Of a DNA stretch of 64,000 nucleotides, positions 1 to 11,150 are shown piece by piece. The notes below the pieces were generated by a model, which was not told the DNA's origin, searched no databases, and saw only the letters and a list, made by a program, of their open reading frames with translations. Every line of letters begins with the position of its first letter. The first letter of the stretch is position 1. The position numbers and the translations under genes are program-made. This stretch comes from Rhynchospora pubera. Its lineage: Eukaryota; Streptophyta; Magnoliopsida; Poales; Cyperaceae. The DNA is taken from the NCBI GenBank assembly GCA_028095005.1, contig CM051459.1, positions 203,585,902 to 203,649,901 on the forward strand. The letters run 5' to 3'.

Positions 1-1587
1 AAGAAACACAATAATGTCATGCCATAAAGATATGTTGCCCTTATTGAGTTTTAGATATATGAACCTACCAGGCTTGTTGAAGAAAAAATCATGAAATATA
101 ATATATGATGATAAATTTAAAATATAACGATGAAAATTGTATTAGAAACACGTACGTCAAAAATATGAAAGTCTAGTACTGATCATTAATGACTTTATTT
201 CTTTCTAAGATAAAAGTATATTGCGCAGCTGTGCCTCTCTAAATAATTTAAAATAACCCCTTAATTGGTTTAATAAAAATTACAAACTTCAAACTTATAA
301 TCAGAATAAAAATATATGATAGAAATATAGGTCACAGCCAATTGTCACAACTCAACAGGAATCTATTTTTCACTCAAATTGCATACAATCTAGCCCGTAA
401 CAATAGATTTGTGAGAAGTAAATATTCGAAATTTAGATTACAGGATATATTTTGGATAGAGATTTTGTCATAGTAAGAGCACATTGCCTATTTTGTCACC
501 GTAATTCTTCCTGTTCTCCGCTAATTTTGATGTAATTAAGGGGGGAAAAGAATAACAGGAAGATTATATTAAAATAATTTAAAAAGGAAAAATGGATCTC
601 CAAATCCTACTCATATAGTAAGGTTGCGAACTTTCTTACGTAAGCTTTTTTATTACACGGCTATTTGGTCAAACCGTCGCGAGTATCTCTTTTTAAAGAC
701 TATAATTAATGTTGAGGTTCAAAAGGATACGTCTGAAAAATTGCGTTTATTGGAATTCTGAAGCAGAAAACAAAGAGTCGGGTGGCGCATATATGACTTC
801 TATATATACAGGCTTTTGCATGCTGGTCTTCAAAATTGTCTTTTATATGCACTATAATTTATATCTGTAGACTGCAGTATTTTCGTTTCATGCTACACAG
901 TATCTAAGAAAGGTCATTTCTCCTTCTCTTTCTGTGTCTGTTTTTATCATATCCACCTTGTTTTTCGGCGATTTCCTTTCTCCTGTTTGCCTTGTTCCTT
1001 TCTTTTCTCTTTTTTTTTTCTTTTTTTTTTCTCTTCTGTGTGGCTGGTGACATCCCTTCTTTTTGGCTTTTAATGATGCGGGGTAGGTGGGAAGTAATTT
1101 GTAAGGAAGTGGTAGGTCTCAATTAATTGTGTACATTAACTGTTGGGTAGAGGATTAGCTTTGATGCGCTCAGCCACAAATGTTTTTACTTTTCCTTTAT
1201 TGAATTTTATGACCCAAGGGTCCTTTCATCATTAAAAAAAAAAAAACATCATAGACTTGTGAATTTACATTTCGTTTTCTATTTGCAAAATCCATACCTT
1301 TTCTTTATTATTTCTACAAACAATCCAATATGGCTTTTTTACATTGATAAATCCATGATTAAAGGGTATGTTCTTCCACGCGATTTTAGTATTAACTTAT
1401 TGGTTGTATTGCATTTTCTTTTTCATCTTTAATTAGTTGGCATGTTCTAGACTAGGTTCTGTATTGGCTTGTTATTCTAATCATTTCCATTCAAATTAAG
1501 ATTTTTATCTGGTCCCTCAAAAAAAATTAAGAATTTTATCTTAACAATTTATCCGTCTGCAGTCATATACACTAGATTTCGACAGAC
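1..1587. other. Upstream region of the F-box gene
   Basis: This stretch is AT-rich with no coding sequence I can support. A pyrimidine-rich tract lies at about 918-1040. A polypyrimidine-poor but plausible splice acceptor (CTGCAG, ending at 1562) sits 25 bases before the start codon of the F-box gene, so the gene may have an intron in its 5' untranslated region; this is an inference. No terminal repeats or RNA genes were recognised. Confidence 0.4.
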
Positions 1588-2676
1588 ATGGCTGCTTGGT
1601 CAGACCTGACGGATGATGTGCTGGGATATATAACCAGCTTTCTTCCTTTTCCGGATCATTACCGGTTTGGCGCTGTTTGCAAAAATTGGAGATCCATTTT
1701 GAAACGGAAGCTGCATCCTCCAGCTCCTCAGCTCCCTTGGTTGGTGCTCGAAGAGGAGAATGAAACAAAAAAACGTAAATTTTACAGCTTGTTCGAAGGT
1801 AAGCACTACTCTATTGAAATTTCCGAGTTGTGTGGCCGCTACATTTGTGGATCTTCGCATGGATGGCTTTTTGCTGTCGATAGTGAAATCACGGCCATTC
1901 TCGTAAACCCGTTCACACGAGAGTGCTATGAGCTACCACCGTTCCCAGAATATTACATCCAGCAATGTGACCCATTCGAGGAGATGAGGACCCAAATAGT
2001 ATTTAAGGCTATTTTGTCCCATGATCCGAAGGAAAGATCAGATTTCATGGCTATGATATTATTAGGTGCTGAGTATACTACTCCGGCCTTTTGGAAGCCA
2101 GGCAATGCATCATGGACAGTGATAGATGTTCCAAAAAAATATACTGTGGATGATATTGTATACTTTAAAGGAAATTTCTACCTCATCTCTAATTTCTCTA
2201 CGCTGAGTGTGCTTCATTTGGTGGATTTTGATCCTGAACCAAAATTGACAGAAGTTGGACCTCAAATCGAACAAGTGGGCGGCCAAAAGTATTTGGTGGA
2301 TTTCGATGGATGCCTGCTTCTTATCGACAGGTGTTGTGAGCATGTAGGAGATGATTTAACTAATGGTGTTCAGTGTGACGTGATTGAACCCAATTTGGAG
2401 AAAAATTGCTTGTATGACCGGCGTGACATTGACGGCTATGCATTATTTTTGGGCAGAAATTCTTCTATTTTTGTTGATTCAAGCCAATTTCCAATGTGCA
2501 AGAAAAATAGTATAAATTTCACACACTTAACTGATTCATTCTCCAGAGAAGAATTTGGGTGTCATGAATTTGGTATCTTTGATATGATAACCAAGACATG
2601 GAGTACATACTATCCTGTTGAAGCATCTCCAACTAGTATAGGCTCTCCAGTTTGGCTTACCCCAAATCCATGGTAG
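1588..2676 (+). CDS. F-box protein with DUF295 C-terminal domain
   Basis: Intact single-exon gene of 362 residues. An N-terminal F-box is visible at residues 5-40 (LTDDVLGYITSFLP, then the conserved VCKNWRSI), which in this family binds the Skp1 subunit of SCF ubiquitin ligases. The rest (about 80-345) matches the DUF295 layout: CGSSHGWLFAVD and LVNPFTRECYELPP at 87-118, WTVIDVP at 176-182, a hydrophobic YLVDFDGCLLLIDR block at 235-248, GYALFLGRNSSIFVD at 283-297 and FGIFDMITKTWSTYYP at 328-343. The length is typical of the family. The first ATG just precedes the F-box, so the start is well supported. DUF295 F-box genes are usually large, fast-evolving families. The substrate is unknown, and the call to SCF function is family knowledge rather than something the sequence proves. 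Confidence 0.93.
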   Translation: MAAWSDLTDDVLGYITSFLPFPDHYRFGAVCKNWRSILKRKLHPPAPQLPWLVLEEENETKKRKFYSLFEGKHYSIEISELCGRYICGSSHGWLFAVDSEITAILVNPFTRECYELPPFPEYYIQQCDPFEEMRTQIVFKAILSHDPKERSDFMAMILLGAEYTTPAFWKPGNASWTVIDVPKKYTVDDIVYFKGNFYLISNFSTLSVLHLVDFDPEPKLTEVGPQIEQVGGQKYLVDFDGCLLLIDRCCEHVGDDLTNGVQCDVIEPNLEKNCLYDRRDIDGYALFLGRNSSIFVDSSQFPMCKKNSINFTHLTDSFSREEFGCHEFGIFDMITKTWSTYYPVEASPTSIGSPVWLTPNPW

Positions 2677-3197
2677 GCTTCAGCACTGTGTGCACTCTTT
2701 AGCAACTATGACTATGAAGTTAGTTCTTTGTTTTTTTTCCCTTTTTTTTGGGGGTTGAATGCGATATCTAGTTTGTTGAAGCTGCTGATTATTCTCATCG
2801 ATATTAAACAATTTTGGATTGGATTGCAATTAAAAATTAGTTAATTTGATTAATATTTACTCTCGTTATTGCACTTCTGATTCTCTTTGAATGGGTCTTT
2901 CAATTTGTATTCTGTCATGGAGGAACCTGTCACACAAGAGCAAACATACGTTGTCATCGGTCCTTTTTGTTTTTCCTCCTTGCCTTTTTTTTCTTCGAAG
3001 CAGAAAGGATTATTACAAAAAAGGTCATCAGGATTGTATCAGGTCCCAATTTTCTTTTAACTATTTGCTTAATTTTTCCTGCCGCCTTTATTTATCTTTC
3101 AAAAAAGGATTGCAACATATTTATCTTTTTTGCCTCGTTTCATTGGGTTTCTAGCACAGTACCCAGGTTCATGGGCCATCCATTTTTTTTTTTTTTT
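2677..3197. other. 3' flank of the F-box gene
   Basis: AT-rich sequence with several T-runs (2730-2750, 2980-2995, 3183-3197). It should contain the 3' untranslated region of the F-box gene, but no poly(A) signal stands out. The short open frames here are compositionally biased and match no family I know. Confidence 0.35.
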
Positions 3198-4382
3198 GGA
3201 AAAATCAGCCCTATACCCCTCAAATCATAATTAATTAGAAATATCCCCTCTAATCTTATAAATTGGAAATATCCCCCTCTAAACACATTTATAATAGACA
3301 GATATCCTTTTGTAGCATTTTTAATAGTACAAAAGTGGTTTAAAAAATTTCGGACTAAAGTACCCCTCAACCTTGACGATTCATTTTCCCAATATTTTTC
3401 GTTTTTTAATTGACGATTCATCTTCCCAATACTTTTCATTGTTTAATTGGAAGAAATTTATAATTTACAATATTTATATTCTCCTCCATGTGCACAGCTT
3501 TTCTAAATGTCCGGCCTATCTATATTATTTTGCCAAATATAGATTATACAGCTATGACGAGAAATAATAGTTGAAACTCAAAATTCGTTTTTTCCTTTTT
3601 TTTCTGAGTAATTGTATGTAGGCCAAACTTCATCTTTTCCGTAACTTATCACGTTTATGATGTAAATTCTATGCTTTTACAAGTTCAATACAAATATACA
3701 ATTCTATTATTCTTTACCAGTAGCAATGACACAAGGGACTGGAGGTATTAAACATGGAATTGGATGTCTAGACAGATTTTGTTAGTAGGCCTTTGACACC
3801 TCTTTGAACGACATTTTTGTGTAAATCAGTGTTATGAAAAAAAAAAAGATGAAAAATAAAATAAAAAGATAGTTTGTTTTGAACAAATCAAAAGCAAATG
3901 CTTCCAAGATGGCAGATGCCTGAGCCAGCGATGGGATAGACAGAACGTGTTTGAAAGAGGAAGGGAAAAAATTTCTATGGAATATTTCTTTCTAATTAAA
4001 CAGAGTTAGAAGTAGTGAAGAAGATGAATTAGCAGGGATGAGGGTATTTTCGTCCCAAATTTTAAATAAGATTTTTTTATAATTATAATTAAGATGACAG
4101 CAAAAGGGTAAATATCTATAGGTAATGGGTGTGTTTGGCAAAAAGTAGAATAAGTCTTATTCCGAATAAGGTTTATTCGGGATGTTACCAAACGCATTCG
4201 GAATAAGGCTTATTCCGGATGCGTTTGGCAACATCCCGAATAAGTCTTATTCGGAATAAGGCTTATTCAACATCCATACCAAACACACCCAATATGTTTA
4301 GAGGGGGATATTTCTAAATATGAAGATTAAAAGGGATATTTCTAATTAACTATGATTTGAGGGGTATAGAGCTGATTTACCG
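3198..4382. mobile_element. Non-autonomous DNA transposon with long terminal inverted repeats
   Basis: The left arm (3198-3290, reading ATCAGCCCTATACCCCTCAA) returns as a reverse complement in the right arm (4294-4382) with few mismatches for about 90 bp. Repeated AAATATCCCC blocks fall in both arms. The interior shows no transposase. Long TIRs around non-coding DNA suggest a Mutator-like or foldback element. I found no clear target-site duplication, so the outer ends are good to a few bases only. A separate MITE is nested just inside the right arm. Confidence 0.7.
4127..4290. mobile_element. 164-bp MITE, termini GGGTGTGTTTGG, TSD AAT
   Basis: Perfect 12-bp terminal repeats (GGGTGTGTTTGG / CCAAACACACCC) are flanked by the 3-bp direct repeat AAT at 4124-4126 and 4291-4293. 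The interior is almost entirely nested inverted repeats of GAATAAGNCTTATTC, including a near-palindrome at about 4188-4229 with its own CCAAACGCATTC/GATGCGTTTGG ends. The copy lies within the long-TIR element, so it inserted later. Confidence 0.85.
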
Positions 4383-4639
4383 GCACTCTTTAGTACATTG
4401 GCTGAAATTGAGGTCCGTCCGGGCAAAGACGCCAAATCGTACCTGACGTTACTTTCACCGCTGTGGATTGTACTACACATCAGAGTACAACATCGAGGAG
4501 GCGTTTCCCCCTTTTTTTTTTTTCCTCTTCACGTAAAAGATTAAATCCGATCCCTTCATCTACACTTCAATTCGTTCAATTTTTTCTCGTGACATTAGCC
4601 AAGGGTGAGGTTGATTGATATAAAGTCTATTCTATCTTC

Positions 4640-4828
4640 GGCTCCGTTTGGATGGCTTCTTCTCGGAATAAGAAATAAGGAATAACCACTTTTTACCAAT
4701 AAATTTATTTCTAACCATCCAAACTCTTCACAAAAGTTACACACTTCCCAATAAATTTATCCCTTCTCAATAAATTTCTTCCCTTCTTTCTTCTTCCTAC
4801 CTTATTCTCAACGCATCCAAACGGAGCC
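4640..4828. mobile_element. 189-bp MITE, termini GGCTCCGTTTGG, TSD TTC
   Basis: Perfect terminal repeats GGCTCCGTTTGGATG / CATCCAAACGGAGCC are flanked by TTC on both sides. The interior (AATAAATTTATTTCTAACC, then TTACACACTTCCCAATAAA) is nearly the same as that of the 189-bp copy at 42352-42540 and, in reverse orientation, resembles the copies at 8674, 40830, 48089 and 49561. No coding capacity. Confidence 0.88.
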
Positions 4829-4969
4829 TTCAACACTCACGAGGGGCACAACAAATCTCAAAGAATATTTTTGCAAATCACGTGGTGCGTGCCCATTAAT
4901 TAGTCATTATCAAATGCTTATTAGATTTTCTGCTCATTTTTTTAACTATATATATATCAACTATATCTT

Positions 4970-5006
4970 TGTTTGACAGCCGCTGTCAAACCATAAAAAA
5001 AAAAAC
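4970..5006 (+). mobile_element. Micro-retroposon: hairpin plus poly(A), 17-bp TSD
   Basis: A 37-bp insertion consists of a 10-bp stem (GTTTGACAGC and its complement around one C), then CATA and a run of A. The 17-bp direct repeat TATATCAACTATATCTT flanks it at 4953-4969 and 5007-5023. If a (TA)3 expansion on the left is allowed, the repeat is longer. A poly(A) end with a long duplication is the mark of LINE-type target-primed insertion. The body is far too short to be a normal SINE. Confidence 0.65.
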
Positions 5007-5023
5007 TATATCAACTATATCTT

Positions 5024-6366
5024 GAGTATATAGCGGGCCAGCATACAGTTAATTTCTCGACACTACAAAAAAATTGCTTGGATAACAGTGGCACAGGATA
5101 CAAATACCAAGAGAAAAGTTGGACCAGGCGCTGTCCTTCCATGAATTTTACAAATTTAACTACAAAAACGTGGAATAACTATGAACTTGTAAATTGCTTA
5201 ATTAAATATCTGAAATCATGCTCCCAATGTTGCAATACAAAATTATTAAAAAAGTTATAATACAAAGTTCATAAACCATCTGTTCCAGCATGCCATGACC
5301 AACAAACTTTCTTGACCCAATGCGGGTCCTTTTGTTTTATCAGGTTTAATTTAATTAGTTTTGTTCGAACTGTTATGGTTAAATGTGAATACATAAACCT
5401 GTTAAATGTACGAGGAACAATGTAATTGTTTCCCACGAGATGGTCTTAAAATTTTAAATAACAATACTATTGTTTAATATTACTATTGACGTATAATTTG
5501 AATTTTTATAATAGAAAAATTGCACAGTGCATGAAAAAAAAAAACTATATATATGTACGATACTTCTATATTGAGATAGATATTCATTAAGAAACCATTC
5601 ACAATCGGAAAAAATAATAATAATTGATCACGCAACGCACGATATTCATGTGTGACGCTAAGTTTCATTGATATTCTTAAGAAATTACAAAAAAAAAAAA
5701 ATTCAATGACGTATTTTTTTTCTATTTTATTATTTTTCCCTAATTTTTAAAATTGACATTATTTCTTTATATTTCAGGATTTGGAATCATTTTATTACTA
5801 GTTTTTCTTAATACATCTGGGTAGGGATATTATTTATTATAATCATTTTATAAAAGTTTAACTTAATACTATTATTTCCATGTTTTTTTTGGGTATTTTC
5901 ACTTTTGTTTAGCTGTTTGAAAGTTTTTTCAAAATCATTTTTTTTGACTAATTTATGGATATTTTTACAAAATTTCACTAAATCCAATGATATTTTTTAT
6001 ATTTTAGATTAACAATTTTTTTAAATTGATATTATTATTGTTATTTTAAGAATCAAAAGGCCACTTTTTGTCCAACATCCTTCGCTCGAAGTGTGATGCT
6101 ATAGCTAGTTTATTCAAACTTTTAATACCAAATTTTCATAGTATCCAGGTGAGGTAGCTATCTTGGGTCGCTATTGTGGTACTAGCAAGGGCGGAGGGAG
6201 TAGGGGTGCGAGCTTGGGCTTCGACCCCCCCCCCCCCCAAAAAAAAAAAATTAATGAAATACATGTACAAAAATGGACTAATTTAATGAATTTGAAGGTT
6301 CAGCCCCCTCCGGCCCTCCCCCGTTCTGATATGTATGTCAGTATGTGTAAAAATGAACTAATTTTA
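5024..6366. other. Intergenic, no gene recognised
   Basis: AT-rich DNA. A CACTACAAAAAAA string at 5062 resembles a CACTA-type terminus, but no partner end was found. A C-run followed by an A-run lies at about 6224-6250, within a short GC-rich patch (6165-6330) that looks like a degraded repeat. The short open frame at 5078-5260 has a weak TTKTWNNYE string like the end of F-box/DUF295 proteins, which is too little to call a gene. Confidence 0.3.
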
Positions 6367-6377
6367 TGACATAAATA

Positions 6378-7789
6378 GAAAATTGATAAGCATCATCTAT
6401 CTACAAGCCATCGTACGCCATCGCCCTTCATCGCTTGGCAAAAAAAAAAATGGGCCGTGTGATTAAGGCCCAGCATGTGACCTACACATGAGAACACACA
6501 TTTCAATCTTTCTTTTTCCGAACCGATCAGAAATGTCTCCTCCTACTCAAATCGCACCTTCCACCATGGCGAATTTCTCATCTCCTACCCAAATCACACG
6601 AGTTTTTTCTCTCTCCTCCCCTTCTCTCTGGTGCGCGCTCCCCTCCTCTTCATATGCCCTCTCTTCCCCTCTAATCCCCTCTCCTACTCCCGACGCTCCC
6701 TTTTCCGTCTCCTTTGGACCTCGCCTCCCTTGGACCTCGCCTCACAACAAAAGAAATTGAACACATAAAAATAACAAATTGAACATATGAATGAATAAAG
6801 TGAACATATACACCAATAAAGTGAGACATATAAAATAAACATACAAGTCTGACACACAGCAAAACAAATTGAACACATAAAAGTAACAAATTGAACATAT
6901 GAATGAACAAAGTGAACATATACACCAACAAAGTGAGACATATAAAACAAACACAAAAGTCTGACGCACAACAAAACAAATTGAACACACAAAAGTAACA
7001 AATTGAACATATGAATGAAAAAAGTGAACATATACACCAACAAAGTGAGATGTATAAAATAAACACAAAAGTCTGATGCAGAGCAAAACAAATTGAACAC
7101 ATAAAAGTAACAAATTGAACATATGAATGAACAAAGTGAACATATACACCAACAAAGTGAGACATATAAAATAAACACAAAAGTCTGACGCACAACAAAA
7201 TAAATTGAACACATAAAAGTAACAAATTGAACATATGAATGAACAAAGTGAATATATACATCAACAAAGTGAGACGTATAAAATAAACACAAAAGTCTGG
7301 TGCAGAGCAAAACAAAATAATTACTTAAAACAACAAATTGAACAGATGCAATAAACAAAGTGAACAAAATCTGATGCATAGAAAGAATTATTGTGTAATT
7401 GCCTTAAAAAAATTGTGCTATATTAAATTATTCATTGAAATATTAAACTGAGAATTATTGAACACATGTAATATTTTAACTGAGCACATGTTATATTTAA
7501 ATGAACACATATTCAAAGAATAAAAATGAACGCATATAATATTTATTTAATTAATTAATTTGTTGTTTTCCAATCTAAACCTTGATGTAATATTTTCAAA
7601 GCATTATAATTAAACCTTGATGCTCGACAGGCCCACGTGATTTGACTTTTTAAGTTTTCAACTCCGAACATCACATATTCACATTATAATAAAATCTTAA
7701 TGCGCTAGCGACGGGCCTAAAGATGTGCGCGATCCGCGATAGCCTGCGATGGTCGCGATGGTATATATTGCGATGGTACTTATCAGTTC
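6378..7789. mobile_element. Mutator-like non-autonomous element (copy 1), 11-bp TSD
   Basis: A 1.4-kb element bounded by the 11-bp direct repeat TGACATAAATA (6367-6377 and 7790-7800). Its ends are inverted: GAAAATTGATAAGCATCATC on the left and, on the complement of the right end, GAACTGATAAGTACCATCGC. Both subterminal zones repeat CCATCGC several times. Inside are a pyrimidine-rich arm (6530-6740), then five-plus 112-bp tandem repeats, then AT-rich DNA. No transposase. The TSD length (9-11 bp) and G-initial ends fit Mutator-like elements. It is related, in inverted orientation, to 58417-59925. Confidence 0.78.
6751..7330. repeat. 112-bp tandem repeat array (copy 1)
   Basis: The landmark ATTGAACAC recurs at 6756, 6868, 6980, 7092 and 7204, an exact spacing of 112 bp. 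Each unit holds several AAAGTGAACATATA / CAAATTGAACA sub-motifs. No stop codon occurs in any frame of the complement, so long overlapping open frames appear in all three frames. They are an artefact of the repeat, since 112 is not a multiple of three. The same array occurs inverted at 58630-59670. Confidence 0.93.
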
Positions 7790-7800
7790 TGACATAAATA

Positions 7801-8670
7801 TAATACATAAATGTGTAAAAGTGGGGTAATTTTATGATATTATGTACACGGGCTTGAAAATGTGAAGGCCCAAATGTGTGCTTAACCTCTCCATCTTTTT
7901 TGTTCCTGTTCTGTTTAATTGAACCCAACATAGGATGGGATAGAGGCAACAGCCTCAATAGCATCAAATATGACTCATGCCTATCAAAAGCCCATTTTTG
8001 TATTTTGTTGGGCTGGATCTGAACCAAATTATAATCAAATCTTTGGTCTCTACCCAATCATTAAATATTACTTAGAGTCTACGACGAAAGGAATGATTAT
8101 GATTAATAATCTTGCATGGCTTGGCAGTTGGCATCGAACATGGACCACACAGCACAAGACAATTTTGTAAAGACCAAATATGTTGCAATAGCACTCGCCA
8201 ATGGTCCATGGATTTTGGACCCATCCGTATCCACTATTATAATTCACCATATTTCAATCGAGGGTTAAACCCTTAAAGTGTCAGGAATAATGTACAACAA
8301 CATATCTTTATTATTTTTCCCTCTTTAATTTTATTGCTAGAGAACAGCCAATACTAAATACATAATAAATGGCATATTAAAATTAGTCTCAGAGTTTTTT
8401 CTAAGGGTCAGCTGGCAATTACAACCGACAAATAATATTAATTAAAAAAGACATGTACAAGAGAAGTTAAGAAGAAGAAAAACAAATAAAAGAAAGAAGG
8501 CTAAAAGGAGCTATACAGTAATACGGAACCAGTCAAAAAGGAACAAAGAAGCAGTAAACTAAGTCGGATCTTTCCGGGAAGAAATCAAAGCCGGGAGTTC
8601 TCGAAGGAGAAAGTTGTTGGGGCTTGGAAGTTGGAAGTGGAAGAGAAGATTATATAATTGCGCTCCTTCC
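7801..8670. other. Intergenic, no gene recognised
   Basis: AT-rich. The segment near 7783-7845 resembles 6330-6385 (GTGTAAAA, then TAATTTTATGA), so flanking DNA may have been partly duplicated beyond the target-site duplication. The open frames around 7970-8250 show no family features. The purine-rich stretch 8455-8660 is low complexity. Confidence 0.3.
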
Positions 8671-8673
8671 AAA

Positions 8674-8817
8674 GGCTCCGTTTGGATAGGTGCGGGAAGA
8701 AGGGAAGAAGGGAAGAAGTGAAAAGAAGTATTGGAAAGTGTGTAATTTTGTTAAGAGTTTGGATTATTTATAATTTTTTTTTCTTCTTCTTCCTTCTTCC
8801 TATATCCAAACGCTCCC
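8674..8817. mobile_element. 144-bp MITE, termini GGCTCCGTTTGG, TSD AAA
   Basis: The left end is GGCTCCGTTTGGATAGG and the right end is the complement with two changes (CCAAACGCTCCC). AAA flanks both sides. The internal GAAGTATTGGAAAGTGTGTAA and the terminal TTCTTCTTCTTCC tract are shared with the copies at 40830, 48089 and 49561. Confidence 0.8.
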
Positions 8818-8820
8818 AAA

Positions 8821-10733
8821 ACGTCCAATTGGCTGCAGGCAGATAATATCCCAAATTAATCTCAGAGTTGCATGCCGAATTAAATCGCATATTCATATAC
8901 TTACTCGAAATTAAATGCCTCCGTCCCCTAAGTATGATTTTCATATAGGCTAAAGTACGATTTTGTTAACATTTATGTGCTTTGTAATTTGTAAATATGT
9001 ATTTTACTTATTAATTTTGTGCCAAAAAAATCGAAACGAAAAATTCCAATAAGAAAACATATCTATCATTTTGATATGACGTGGATCTTGAAATATTCTA
9101 GTTTGTCTTTGCGTGCTATCTTAATAATCATTATTATAGTAAGATTATGATTTATAAAGCATTGCCCAGTAAGAACCAATATTGGGACAAAGATTTCTCG
9201 CATGGTCGGTGATGTATGCACTCATGGCATGCACCTAATGATTGCTACATATTTCGTATTCTTTTATCATATTTAATTATCTATCCTTATTTCATATTAA
9301 GCCATCTGGGCCCAGAAACAATGATTGACCTTAGCTGTTGTTGACATATTATTTGATCTGGCCTTAGTTTATAGTTTGTAATTATATATATGGTGGCCAG
9401 CTGCAGAGACGGGTAACAGGGGCGCAAAACAATCTTTAAAAAATGTATATCTAATTCTTAATTCAAGGTAAATTTTTAAAACAAAACATTCTCACTTCGT
9501 TTCGTTGCATAAAATAAAAATATTGATTTATTTATAGATTTTTTTAACAAATAAAGAGCGAAAATGTATAAACAGAATTAATAATTTTTTGGATGTTGGA
9601 AAAAAAATGTAAACCTTTTAAGTTGAACAGATGAATTTAAGGTGGTTGACAGCTGGTTGTGTGTGTAAAATTATTTTAAATGCTTTTGTTTTTTGCATTT
9701 AGTCTATGTGCTTTATTGTCTTGTTTGAATGTATTTGTACAACTTTTGTTTCATTTTAAATTCTGTAACAGTCAATATGTGTGTGTTTTAATTTTTTAAG
9801 TTTAAAAGCTTCGATATTTCTGTGTGTTTTTTTAATTCGTTAATTGCTTTAGTCTATGTGCTTTATTATTCAGGTCAAATAATTAGTATTAATTAAGGTG
9901 TTCTTCTATTATTAGATAAAATTTTTAGCGTTGAGTAGATCCTCTTATAATTCGATTTAAATTATCAGCATTAAAATTTGATTTTTTTTATTTAGTTAAT
10001 TATTGCTGTTATTATTATTTTAAAATTCAACGATACAGCAACACTGTGTTATTTCAACTAATTAAGTACTCTTTAATCTGACCATGTATGCGGCAACTTG
10101 CGTCACAACCTAACACGATAACAACATATCAACATCTTGTTGTGTAATCAAAATCCCGATTCAAGCCGTAACTTTTAGAATTTCCGTCCCAAAACGTCAC
10201 CTATTTGTCGTGCCTGCTGTTTTAAAGCACAAAAGATACACAGCTTATCCAGCACTTTGAAATCATAAGTGTTTATATTAGACTTCAAAATCTACATACC
10301 ATATATCATGCATGTCTGCGTGTGTGTATATGTAGCTTTGCACAAAATTGTTATACTTTTATTAAAAATATTTTACCTACAAATTTGTCCAAAAAATAAG
10401 TGGTATTCCATAAAAGGTAGTGCGCAAACTATATATCAAAGTGTTTATATGAAATAATGAGCATGTTTTAGTAGGAAAATATCAACTAGTAATACAATGG
10501 CTACCCGATTTATTTCCACCAAAGTTGCAAACTTCATTGAGAAATATCAAATTGGTGGTTTATTTGTTACTCATTGGAATGCTTTTCATCATTATTGGTC
10601 GATGATAGACAGTATGATTCGATACCAGAGGCTGCAGAATTTAGAGCACTTCTATCACTACAGAGAGAGGGAATTTTATTTGAAGTCTCTGCACCAGGAT
10701 GACACCATATTTAATAATTAATAAATAAACTAA
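8821..10733. other. Intergenic, no gene recognised
   Basis: About 1.9 kb of AT-rich sequence without a recognisable gene or paired terminal repeats. A 74-codon open frame at 10497-10721 (MATRFISTKVANFIEKYQ...) begins with ATG and has ordinary amino-acid composition, but it matches no family I know and has no neighbouring exon, so I do not call it a gene. Confidence 0.3.
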
Positions 10734-11150
10734 GAGTAAGGTTTTATTGTCATCACTTTTTATTGCCACGACTTCATATTTAATCAATATTTAAAAATTT
10801 TAAAATTGAAATGTTGAAGCCAAACCGTTGATCTTGTTAAATCTTATGAGCGATGTGTTTTTATATAAGTTTTATAAAATTTGAAATTGATTTGATACTC
10901 GATCAAATGGTCAACAAATGAACGAAATTTGATTAACTATGACTGATTAGTTCTAATATGTTCATCGTTTAATCACTTAATCGAGTATCAAATCAACTCC
11001 AAATTTTATAAAACTTATATGAAAATGCATCACCCGTTAAATTGAATAAGATCAACGCAACGTTTGAATTTTAATATTTTTAAATATCGATAAAATATGA
11101 TGTTGTGGTTACTTATGGCACCTAAAACTGATGGCAGTAGAATCTTACTC
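10734..11150. mobile_element. 417-bp foldback MITE
   Basis: The two halves are imperfect inverted copies over about 180 bp each. The left starts GAGTAAGGTTTTATTGTCATC, and the right reads, on the complement, GAGTAAGATTCTACTGCCATC. Shared inner blocks include ATATAAGTTTTATAAAATTT and GATTTGATACTCGAT. The flanks ATAAACTAA and ATATATTAA match at 7 of 9 positions, possibly a decayed 9-bp duplication. No coding capacity. Confidence 0.8.

Noticed and set aside
904..1122. Lys/Arg-rich 72-codon frame on the minus strand
   Set aside because: It is the complement of a pyrimidine-rich tract and has no domain or ordinary composition.
5062..5078. CACTACAAAAAAA as a possible CACTA terminus
   Set aside because: No matching inverted end, subterminal repeats or 3-bp duplication was found.
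6671..7379. Overlapping 214-, 231- and 156-codon Cys/Phe-rich frames on the minus strand
   Set aside because: All lie on the 112-bp repeat, which lacks stops in every frame of that strand, so openness carries no information.
10497..10721. 74-codon frame starting MATRFISTKV
   Set aside because: Plausible composition but no known family, no partner exon and AT-rich surroundings; insufficient to call a gene.
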